A stretch of 64,000 nucleotides of DNA, taken from Streptomyces venezuelae ATCC 10712. Lineage in GTDB: Bacteria; Actinomycetota; Actinomycetes; Streptomycetales; Streptomycetaceae. The position numbers and the translations under genes are program-made. The notes under the pieces are model-generated. The model saw only the letters and a list, made by a program, of their open reading frames with translations, was not told where the DNA came from and made no database searches. Numbering within the stretch: position 1 is the stretch's first letter; each line of letters opens with the position of its first letter. Below, piece by piece: positions 41,766-48,906 of the stretch. The DNA lies in NCBI RefSeq assembly GCF_008639165.1, contig NZ_CP029197.1, positions 1-64,000 on the forward strand, read 5' to 3'.

Positions 41766-43075
41766 CCCGCGACTGTGTCCGTCCCGAGGTGCGCCGTCGG
41801 CACGCGGAACGTCTCCCGCAGACCCCACGCGCAGAGCACAAGGACCAGCGCCGCCGCGCCCGAGTAGAGGCCGACGCCGACGGGGTCGTTGTCGTACGCG
41901 ATGAACAGCGCCGTCGCGGCGGTCGCGGCCGTGCCGCCGCCCAGGGCCGCGCCCGTCTGGTACGTCGCCGATATCGACGAGTAGCGGGTGGCGGCCGAGA
42001 ACTGCTCACCGAGGAAGGCAGGTATGCAGGCCTGGGGAGCCGCCATCAGCACGTTCACCAGCACGTAGGCGAGCGTCGCCAGGACGAGTACGTGCCCGTC
42101 CACCAGAGGGAAGTAGACGAAGAAGAACGCCGCGTAGGCGAGCGTGCCGATGATCACCACCGGCTTTCGCCCCCTCCTGTCCGAGAGCACCGCCATGGCC
42201 GGCACGGCGATCGTGAAAGCGACGGAGCCCGCGACCTGCAGGAGCAGCGACTCGGTGGAGGTGTAGCCGCGCTCCTCGGCGTACGTCACGGTGAAGATCG
42301 TGCCGATGTAGGCCAGCGTGTTGTAGCCGAAGGCCACGCCGATGGCCAGGAGCATCTGACGCGGGTGCCGCTTGACGGCCGCCAGGATCGGCACGCGGGG
42401 TGCCCGGTCGGTACGGCGCTCCTCGTGCGGCATCCGGCTGCGGGCCACGACGCCGACCAGGACGAGCAGTCCGCCCAGCCAGAACGGCACGCGCCACGCC
42501 CAGGCCTGGAGCGCCTCCTCCGGCAGCAGCGTGACCAGGGTGAACGCTCCCGTCCCGAAGAGGCTGCCGATGCCGATCCCGGCGCTGGTGAAACTGCCCC
42601 AGAGGCCACGGCGGTCCTCGGGTGCGTTCTCGATGCCGAAGAGGGAGGCGCCGCCCCACTCCCCGCCGGCCGCGAAACCCTGGACGAGACGGAGCGCGAC
42701 CAGCATCACCGGCGCGGCGACGCCCACCGTGTCGTACGCGGGCAGGCAGCCGATCAGGAACGTGCTCCCGCCCATGATCAGCAGCGTGAGCACCAGCATG
42801 GCCTTACGGCCGATCCGGTCGCCGAAGTGGCCGATCACGATGCCGCCGAGCGGGCGGGCGACGAACCCGCTGCCGAACGCCGCGAAGGCCACCAGGGTGC
42901 CCACCGTGCGGTCGAAGCTCGGGAAGAAGACGGCGGGGAAGACGATCGCGGCGGCGAGGCCGTAAATGATGAAGTCGTAGAACTCCAGCGCCGTGCCGAA
43001 GCCGGAGATGAAGAACGTGCGTGCGGTGGTCGCCGGCGGGGCCTTTGGGCTGGGGCGGTGGTCGGTTTCCGTCAT
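41732..43075 (-). CDS. MFS metabolite:H+ symporter (MHS) family transporter
   Basis: 447 residues, 12 spans. N-terminus ARTFFISGFGTALEFYDFII is the MHS (proline/shikimate-type) signature, followed by motif A GHFGDRIGRKAMLVLTLLIM and GFAAGGEWGGASLFGIENAP. MHS members import carboxylates, amino acids or related metabolites. The last ~15 residues overlap the carotenoid oxygenase relic in another frame, so the natural C-terminus has been replaced. It shares strand and cluster with the C45 acyltransferase, and the divergent LacI regulator probably controls both. Confidence 0.9.
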   Translation of the reverse strand: MTETDHRPSPKAPPATTARTFFISGFGTALEFYDFIIYGLAAAIVFPAVFFPSFDRTVGTLVAFAAFGSGFVARPLGGIVIGHFGDRIGRKAMLVLTLLIMGGSTFLIGCLPAYDTVGVAAPVMLVALRLVQGFAAGGEWGGASLFGIENAPEDRRGLWGSFTSAGIGIGSLFGTGAFTLVTLLPEEALQAWAWRVPFWLGGLLVLVGVVARSRMPHEERRTDRAPRVPILAAVKRHPRQMLLAIGVAFGYNTLAYIGTIFTVTYAEERGYTSTESLLLQVAGSVAFTIAVPAMAVLSDRRGRKPVVIIGTLAYAAFFFVYFPLVDGHVLVLATLAYVLVNVLMAAPQACIPAFLGEQFSAATRYSSISATYQTGAALGGGTAATAATALFIAYDNDPVGVGLYSGAAALVLVLCAWGLRETFRVPTAHLGTDTVAGTYSTTCSGAA

Positions 43076-43156
43076 GGCCGATCCTTCTTGGTGGGGAGGG
43101 TGTGGGGGCGGTGGGGTGTGGGGCGGGTGGGAGTGGTGAGCGGGGTTCGCCGTGCG

Positions 43157-44338
43157 TCAGAAGCGGGCGAAGGCGCGCGTCGTCGCCTCGTACGGCGCGC
43201 CGGCGAGGTAGTCGAGCGCACAGCCGTTGACGTCGAGGCCGATCGTGAGCAGGGTTCCCCACTGCTGATGTGCCGGCTGGGCCTCGTCGGGGCGCATGCA
43301 CACGACGGCGTCGGCGCCCGCCGCACCGCACAGGGCCTTCGCCCGCTCGCCGGGGTCGAGCCCCGGCATCGTGGCGCGTACCGCCTTCAGGTGCGCGAGG
43401 CGCTCCGCCGTCAGCGAGTCGGAGGGGCCCGCTTCCGCGGCGGCGAGTCCGGCGTCGAGGAAGTGGTTGGTGTGCAGGAGCCAGCCGTCCTCCCCCGCCG
43501 GGACCACCGCCAGGCCGGCGGGGGAAAGCTCAAGGCTCGCGGCCCGGGAGTCCGCCGTGACGACGGTCAGCGAGGTCGACGCGCTGACGCGGGCCGTCGA
43601 GGCGATCTCGACGGCCTGGTCGAGGGTGTCCGCCTCGTCGAGGATGCGGCGGGCGATCGCGTGCACGGGGACGCCGGCGGCGGGGAGGGGGTGGTGGGGC
43701 ACGGCGTCTCTGCCGGTCGTCCTGGCCGTGGCGTCCGCGGCGTGCCTGGTGTCCGTCGCGTCCGTGGTGTTCGTGGTGCCCGTGGCGTACGTCGCGTCCG
43801 TCGCGTCCGTCGCGTGGAAGAGGATGTTGAAGTGCACGCCCAGGCCGGCGCTGTTCACGCCGATCTTGCCCGGCACGCCGAATTCGGTGAAGAGCTTCAC
43901 CGTGCGGCCGGCGCGCGGCGTCAGCTCGTGCAGGAGCGCGTCCGGGACCAGGGAATCGTGCCAGTCCCAGGTCTGCATGGTCTGCGGCGGCATGCCCGGC
44001 GGCGCGAACACCGCGGTCGAGCACTCGCCCTTCCCGGGCGCCGGGCAGGCCGCGAGGATCTCCGTACGGGCGCCGACGGCGGCGACCTGCCAGCGTGCGA
44101 CGCCTGACGCGTCGGCGCAGGCGTCCGACTCCTCGGCGAGGGCGGGCGCCCACGCCCGGAGCGCCTCATGGCTCCGTGTCGCGATCGCGCGCACCTGGGC
44201 CTCGGGGATGGCGAGGGTGGCGAAGTGCTCCAGGTAGAGCTCGGCGATACGGCTGACCTGGTCGCCGAACCGGGTGCCGAGGGCCGTGCCTCGTTCGCGG
44301 GGGTCGGTCGTCTGGGTCCTGAGGCTGTGCAGATTCAC
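43157..44338 (-). CDS. C45-family autoproteolytic acyltransferase/amidohydrolase
   Basis: 393 residues. Matches the acyl-CoA:6-aminopenicillanate acyltransferase (C45, Ntn hydrolase) group: N-terminal helical propeptide, then GKGECSTAVF, where Cys106 would become the nucleophile after self-cleavage, QTWDWHDSLVPDALL and EFGVPGKIGVNSAGLGVHFN, and late LTVVTADSRAASLELSPAG. The mid-protein insertion at about 178-214 is an Ala/Asp/Thr repeat (ATDATDATYATGTTNTTDAT) coded by a GTCCGTCGC-like DNA repeat (43700-43825), unusual for the family. Likely hydrolyses an amide or peptide substrate imported by the neighbouring MHS transporter. Confidence 0.88.
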   Translation of the reverse strand: MNLHSLRTQTTDPRERGTALGTRFGDQVSRIAELYLEHFATLAIPEAQVRAIATRSHEALRAWAPALAEESDACADASGVARWQVAAVGARTEILAACPAPGKGECSTAVFAPPGMPPQTMQTWDWHDSLVPDALLHELTPRAGRTVKLFTEFGVPGKIGVNSAGLGVHFNILFHATDATDATYATGTTNTTDATDTRHAADATARTTGRDAVPHHPLPAAGVPVHAIARRILDEADTLDQAVEIASTARVSASTSLTVVTADSRAASLELSPAGLAVVPAGEDGWLLHTNHFLDAGLAAAEAGPSDSLTAERLAHLKAVRATMPGLDPGERAKALCGAAGADAVVCMRPDEAQPAHQQWGTLLTIGLDVNGCALDYLAGAPYEATTRAFARF

Positions 44339-44416
44339 GCGTGTTCCTTCGGGGGTGGGGCAGGGCAGAGCGGGGTGGGGTGGTGTGGGGGTGCGGCGCG
44401 GATCAAGCTAGGAACG

Positions 44417-44428
44417 TAAAACGTTTTA
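44417..44428. promoter_or_regulatory. LacI-type operator palindrome
   Basis: Perfect palindrome TAAAACGTTTTA with the central CG typical of LacI-family operators. It sits between the divergent C45 gene (start 44338) and lacI-type gene (start 44469), in the only AT-rich stretch of the region, about 40 bases before the regulator's GTG. Confidence 0.75.
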
Positions 44429-44468
44429 TGCAATGCTTGGCGCACAAAAGTGGAAGGAAGGCGGCGTC

Positions 44469-45482
44469 GTGGCACGGACGCGGGGCATCACGATCAGGGA
44501 CGTGGCCCGGAAGGCGGGGGTCTCCATCACCGCCGTCTCGCACGCCCTCAACGGCAAGGGCACGCTCAGCGAGGCCACCCGCGAGCACATCCGGACCGTC
44601 GCGGACCAGATGGGGTACGAGGCCGATGCCCTGGCCCGGGGGCTGCGGCGCTCCACGATGGGGGCGGTCGGGCTCGTGCTCCGCTCGCTCGACGCGCTCG
44701 GCGACTACGCGCCGGCCGGCGTGGACGTGTTCGAGCGGTTCGTGGGCGCCGCGGCCTCGCAGGCGCTCGCCCGCAACCTGAGCCTGATGCTGGTGCCGGA
44801 TCTGACGCGGAAGCCCGTACCGCCGCTCGCGTTCTCGCTCGACGGCTACATCGTCACCAACCCCCACGTCGACGACCCCGTCATCGCCCTCCTTGAGGAC
44901 CGGAGCATCCCCTACGTGGCGTACGGCCGGCCGCCGGGCCGTCCCGAGTTCACGCACTGGGTCTCGGAGGACGACACCGCCTCCGCGCGCCAGATCCTGG
45001 GCCACCTGTGGGCCGGTGGGGCCCGCGACACCGTCCTGGTGCGGGGCACCGACCCGAACGCCTGGAACCTGGAGCACCAGGAGGTCTATGTGAGCTGGTG
45101 CTCCGAGCGGGGCGTCACACCACGGCTGTACGAACTGGCCGAGGGCGCGGGCGTCGACGGCGGCGTGGACCTCGCCGGACGGATCGCCGACGACGGTGTC
45201 CCGGACGCGGTCTTCTGCCTCACGGGCCGGCACGCGGCGGGCGTGCAGCGGGGCCTCATGGCGCGGGGTGTTCGGGTGCCCGAGGACACGATGGTGGTCG
45301 CCGGTTCCGACTCCGAGCACGCCCGCAACAGCCGGCCGGCCATCTCGGCCCTGGAGCTGAACCCGGTCGAGAGCTCGGCGGCCCTGCTGGACGTACTCCA
45401 GGACCTGATCGCGGGCCGGACTCCGACGTCACCCCGTCTCACGAAGGCCCGCTTCCGGGCGAGGGCGTCGACACGGCGGTAG
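44469..45482 (+). CDS. LacI-family transcriptional regulator
   Basis: 337 residues from GTG 44469, with AAGGAAGG ten bases before. The DNA-binding N-terminus is ITIRDVARKAGVSITAVSHA-LNGKGTLSEATR, the classical LacI HTH plus hinge. The rest is a sugar-binding-protein-like effector domain (VFERFVGAAASQALARNLSL, DDTASARQILGHLWAGGARD). It presumably binds the palindrome at 44417-44428 and controls the MHS transporter and C45 hydrolase in response to their substrate. Confidence 0.94.
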   Translation: MARTRGITIRDVARKAGVSITAVSHALNGKGTLSEATREHIRTVADQMGYEADALARGLRRSTMGAVGLVLRSLDALGDYAPAGVDVFERFVGAAASQALARNLSLMLVPDLTRKPVPPLAFSLDGYIVTNPHVDDPVIALLEDRSIPYVAYGRPPGRPEFTHWVSEDDTASARQILGHLWAGGARDTVLVRGTDPNAWNLEHQEVYVSWCSERGVTPRLYELAEGAGVDGGVDLAGRIADDGVPDAVFCLTGRHAAGVQRGLMARGVRVPEDTMVVAGSDSEHARNSRPAISALELNPVESSAALLDVLQDLIAGRTPTSPRLTKARFRARASTRR

Positions 45483-45517
45483 GCGACGGTGGTCGCGGAG
45501 TGGTGGAGCAACAGCCG

Positions 45518-46045
45518 TCAGAGCTGCGGCAGTCGGTCGGCGAGGGTGGGAGAGCGCCGCTCCTCAAGCCAGAAGAGATAGACGCGGAGGTGGGCGGCCA
45601 GGTCGCCGTCGAGGTAACGGGCGTAGTTCAGGGCGGCTTCAGCCACACCCTGCCCCGCCTTCGCGTCGTCGGCCGCCCAATCGGGCCGCCGCTTCGCCAG
45701 GTACTCCGCGATTCGCCCTCGGTCGCGCCACCATTCCCGTACCGCGTCCGGCGTCCAGTGCGCGTCACCGTCGCAGCCGTAGCCGGAGAAGACCTCGGCC
45801 TCTGCCGCGTCGACCATCTGCTGCAGCTCCTGCGGTGTCCGGGGCTGCCGGTAGACGTATTCGGTGAGGTGGTCGGCCTCGTAGAGCACGAGCCCCGGGG
45901 CGTGGATGCGGCCCGTGCCGCAGTTGTCGGTGTCGGCTCCGTAGAACGGGCCGGGCACGTTGAGCCACTTCCGCTCCGACCACCGCCCCAGAAACGCCGC
46001 ACGGGCATCGTCGAGCAGCGGCACGGGGTCGAAGTAGAGATCCAC
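45518..46045 (-). CDS. Hypothetical protein, 175 aa
   Basis: Family not recognised, but the sequence looks genuine: LYFDPVPLLDDARAAFLGRW, NVPGPFYGADTDNCGTGRIH and HAPGLVLYEADHLTEYVYRQ, then a helical half with VREWWRDRGRIAEYLAKRRP and ALNYARYLDGDLAAHLRVYL. It is soluble. Homologues with unknown function occur in Streptomyces as I recall. Just upstream on the same strand lies the APH-like gene (stop 46059). Confidence 0.7.
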   Translation of the reverse strand: MDLYFDPVPLLDDARAAFLGRWSERKWLNVPGPFYGADTDNCGTGRIHAPGLVLYEADHLTEYVYRQPRTPQELQQMVDAAEAEVFSGYGCDGDAHWTPDAVREWWRDRGRIAEYLAKRRPDWAADDAKAGQGVAEAALNYARYLDGDLAAHLRVYLFWLEERRSPTLADRLPQL

Positions 46046-46058
46046 GGGGGCAATCCGC

Positions 46059-47117
46059 CTAGTACCAAGGGCGGGTATCGGGTGTGGGGAGGGGGCGTAG
46101 TTTGGGCCAGTTTTCGAGTAGGCGGTTGGCCATTGTGGAGCTGAGGTGGCCGACGGCGTGCAAGTGGTCGTGGTCGCGGGTCATGTCGGCTACCACACTC
46201 AGGCGGTGGACGAGTCGCTCACGGGCGGAGGCGTTGCCCCACGTGAAGTCCTCCGCGGGGACCCGGGCGAGTTGGTCGGCCGTCCCGCGGTGGGCACGCT
46301 CGACGAGTGCGTCGCCCTGGATGAGCCAGCCCGCGCACGCGTCGGCGAGGTCGCCCGGCACGTCCTTCCCGGTGAGGCCGCGCCAGGTGGCGCGGTAGAC
46401 GTCCTCGACCTCCGCGAGCGGGGCCGCGGTGACCGACATGGCGCACCAGCAGGTGGGGAAGCCGATGCGGAAGTAGGCGAGTTCGATCAGGCCGTTGCCG
46501 AGCGAGGCCCGTTCGAAGTCGACGAAGCGGACGCCGTCGGCGCTCCGCAGGTCGTTGCCGGGGCAGGGGTCGCCGTGGAGGAGTGCGTGGTGCGGGGTGG
46601 GGTCCAGCCGGTCGAGGAGACCGGCGAGTTCATCGGGGACCGCGGGCGGCACGGGGACGTCGAGCGCTCCGGCCAGGGCGAGGAAGGACTCCGCGTCGCT
46701 GGCCGTGGGGCCCGAACTGCCCGGCAGTGCGCCCGCGTCGGCGGGGCCGGTCAGCGCGTGCAGCCGGGCGAGCGATTCGGCGTACCCCGGCATCCAGTCG
46801 TCCGTCCTGCCGAGGTCGTTCAGGTGCTCCAGGACCATGACCCGCGAGGACGGGTCCGTGGCGAGGACCGCGGGGGCCACGGCGGGCCGGGAGGCCCGCC
46901 CCGCCAGGCGCAGACCGGCGACCTCCCGGGCGAACCGGGTGTCCGCGTCGGCGGCCACGTCCCCGCCGTCGGTGATCTGCTTGACGATCACCAGGTGCCC
47001 GTCGGCGAGCCGTACCCGCCACACCCGCGACCGGGGACTGCTGTCCAGTAGTTCGGCCTGCTTGGGGGTGCCCACGCGGGAGCGCAGCGCTTCATTGAAC
47101 GGAACACGGTTCGGCAT
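46059..47117 (-). CDS. Aminoglycoside phosphotransferase (APH)-fold kinase
   Basis: 352 residues from ATG 47117. N-lobe: WRVRLADGHLVIVKQITDGG with the phosphate-binding Lys. Catalytic loop ALLHGDPCPGNDL (H-x-D-x4-N) and metal-binding VRFVDFERAS are intact. The family phosphorylates aminoglycosides, macrolides, choline, homoserine or fructosamine; the true substrate cannot be told. The frame extends 17 codons upstream, but the MPNRVPFNEALRSR start fits better. Confidence 0.85.
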   Translation of the reverse strand: MPNRVPFNEALRSRVGTPKQAELLDSSPRSRVWRVRLADGHLVIVKQITDGGDVAADADTRFAREVAGLRLAGRASRPAVAPAVLATDPSSRVMVLEHLNDLGRTDDWMPGYAESLARLHALTGPADAGALPGSSGPTASDAESFLALAGALDVPVPPAVPDELAGLLDRLDPTPHHALLHGDPCPGNDLRSADGVRFVDFERASLGNGLIELAYFRIGFPTCWCAMSVTAAPLAEVEDVYRATWRGLTGKDVPGDLADACAGWLIQGDALVERAHRGTADQLARVPAEDFTWGNASARERLVHRLSVVADMTRDHDHLHAVGHLSSTMANRLLENWPKLRPLPTPDTRPWY

Positions 47118-47277
47118 GCCGATGAGCGTATCCGTCGTTTCGCACGTGAGAGCGAACGCCCCGTACATTCGGTCGTTTCCTGGTCAGCGGCTACGGCGTG
47201 GCGGCGGCCGGCGCCTCTGCGGGAGGACGCAGCCCCGTCCGGGAAGATCGTCGTGCGCCCGTGCGTTGCCCTTCGGT

Positions 47278-47649
47278 ATGAAGATCGGCGAGGCGTCCCG
47301 GATCAGCGGTGTGAGTGCGCGGTCGTTACGGCATTACGAGGACGAGGGTTTGATCGTTCCCGGCCGGTGCGGCAACGGCTTCCGTGACTACTGTCAGTCC
47401 ACCGTCGACCGGGTGCTTGTCATTCGCTCGCTGCTGGAGTCCGGGCTGCCGGTACGGCTGATCAGGGACGTCCTGCCCCAGCTCACCGATTCTGCCTCCG
47501 CGTCGGCTGCCGGTACGGAGTCGGTGTGCGCGGAGTTCCTGGACGAGGTGCGGAGCCATCGCGATCGTCTCGCCGCGCGCATCGCCGTCCTCAGCGCTCA
47601 GCAGGCGGCACTCGACGCGTACTTGCGGGACGCTCGCGGCGATCGTTGA
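47278..47649 (+). CDS. MerR-family transcriptional regulator
   Basis: 123 residues. KIGEASRISGVSARSLRHYE and DEGLIVPGRCGNGFRDYCQS form the winged-helix MerR DNA-binding domain, followed by the dimerisation helix (SHRDRLAARIAVLSAQQAAL). The effector part is short, with two cysteines only, so metal sensing is uncertain. It sits 49 bases upstream of the quinone oxidoreductase gene, the standard place for a MerR activator and its target. Confidence 0.9.
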   Translation: MKIGEASRISGVSARSLRHYEDEGLIVPGRCGNGFRDYCQSTVDRVLVIRSLLESGLPVRLIRDVLPQLTDSASASAAGTESVCAEFLDEVRSHRDRLAARIAVLSAQQAALDAYLRDARGDR

Positions 47650-47659
47650 CGGCCGTCGC

Positions 47660-47698
47660 TTGACCTTGACGCAAGTGTGAGAGTTCTACGTTCGGCGC
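47660..47698 (+). promoter_or_regulatory. MerR-type promoter of quinone oxidoreductase gene
   Basis: TTGACC (47660-47665) and TACGTT (47687-47692) form -35/-10 boxes 21 bases apart, a long spacer that MerR proteins shorten by twisting DNA. The spacer contains CTTG-ACG-CAAG. A start about seven bases after the -10 box would fall on the ATG at 47699, so the mRNA could be leaderless; there is no ribosome site. Confidence 0.5.
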
Positions 47699-48712
47699 AT
47701 GGACGTCAACGAGCAGAACAGCGCCGGACAGACCGTACGAGCCCTGGTCCAGCGGTCCCACCGCGGACCCGGGGACCTGACCCTCACGACCGACCGCCTC
47801 CGGCCCGGCCCGAGGTCCGGCGAGTACCTGGTCCGGGTGGGCGCCGCCGGGGTCAACTTCGCGGACGTGATGCAGACGCACGGAACGTACGGCGGCGGAC
47901 CGCAGGCCCCCTACGTGGCGGGCTTCGAGGCCGCGGGCGAGATCGTGGGGGTCCACCCGGACGTCGAGGACCCGCTTCCCCTGGGCACGCGTGTCATCGG
48001 TGTCGGCCCCGGCGCCTTCGCGCAGTACATGACGATGCCGGCGGCCGGTGTGCTGCCCGTTCCCGCCGGGTGGAGCGATGCCGGGGCCCTCGGCATGGTG
48101 CTGAACTGGGCGACCGCCTTGGCGGCGCTGAAGCCGCTGGGCGAGATCCGGCCGGGTGACGTGGTGCTCGTCCATGCCGCCGCCGGAGGCGTGGGGCAGG
48201 CCGCGGTCCGCCTCGCCCGGCACTACGGTGCGCGGGTGATCGCCACGGCGTCACCGTCCAAGCACGCGATCGTCAAGGCGCTCGGCGCCGACGAGGTCCT
48301 GGACGGCCGGCGTCCCGATCTGGCCGCGGAGATCACCCGCCTGACGGGCGGCGTCGATCTGGTCCTGGAATCGGTGGGCCGGGCCACGTTCGACGTGAGC
48401 CGGGTGGTGACCAAGCCGTTCACCGGGCGCGTCGTCGTCTTCGGCGCCGCGTCTGGCGACGCGACCCTGACGACCCACGACCTCGTCTTCACCCACCAGG
48501 TCCAGGTGAAGGGCCTGCACATCGGCGCGCTGGCGGTCGCGGCCCCGGACCTCTACCGGTGGGTGCTCGTCGAGCTCGAAGCCCTCATCGCCGCAGGCGT
48601 GTATCAGCCTGGCACGCCTGAGGTGCACCCCCTGGCCGAGGGTCCGGCAGTGCTGCGGCGGCTCGAAGCCGGTCTCACGAGCGGCAAGCACGCGCTCGAT
48701 CCATGGCGATAG
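47699..48712 (+). CDS. Zinc-type quinone oxidoreductase (MDR family)
   Basis: 337 residues. GroES-like N-terminus (EYLVRVGAAGVNFADVMQTH, APYVAGFEAAGEIV) and Rossmann domain VLVHAAAGGVGQAAVRLARH with NADPH-binding AxxGGVG. No zinc ligands are seen, matching NADPH:quinone oxidoreductases, which reduce quinones or activated alkenes, often in redox or xenobiotic stress. Expression likely follows the MerR protein upstream. Confidence 0.92.
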   Translation: MDVNEQNSAGQTVRALVQRSHRGPGDLTLTTDRLRPGPRSGEYLVRVGAAGVNFADVMQTHGTYGGGPQAPYVAGFEAAGEIVGVHPDVEDPLPLGTRVIGVGPGAFAQYMTMPAAGVLPVPAGWSDAGALGMVLNWATALAALKPLGEIRPGDVVLVHAAAGGVGQAAVRLARHYGARVIATASPSKHAIVKALGADEVLDGRRPDLAAEITRLTGGVDLVLESVGRATFDVSRVVTKPFTGRVVVFGAASGDATLTTHDLVFTHQVQVKGLHIGALAVAAPDLYRWVLVELEALIAAGVYQPGTPEVHPLAEGPAVLRRLEAGLTSGKHALDPWR

Positions 48713-48906
48713 GGGCGTGAGGGAAGGGGGCTTCTCTCGTTTCTCCTCCTGTTCCCGTGCCATCAGGCAACCCCCGCCCCTTCGTTGGCATCTCCCGGGG
48801 CGAGAGGGGTCCAAGGAACGGCGGAGGAATCAGGGAACAGGCCGGGAGGTCGACGTTCCTGAGAGCGCTTCCTCGCGCGCTCCTCGGTGCCCCTGCGAGA
48901 CCGATC

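Noticed and set aside
41234..44107. Plus-strand open frame of 957 codons
   Set aside because: Antisense of the MHS transporter and C45 acyltransferase genes, which have clear family features.
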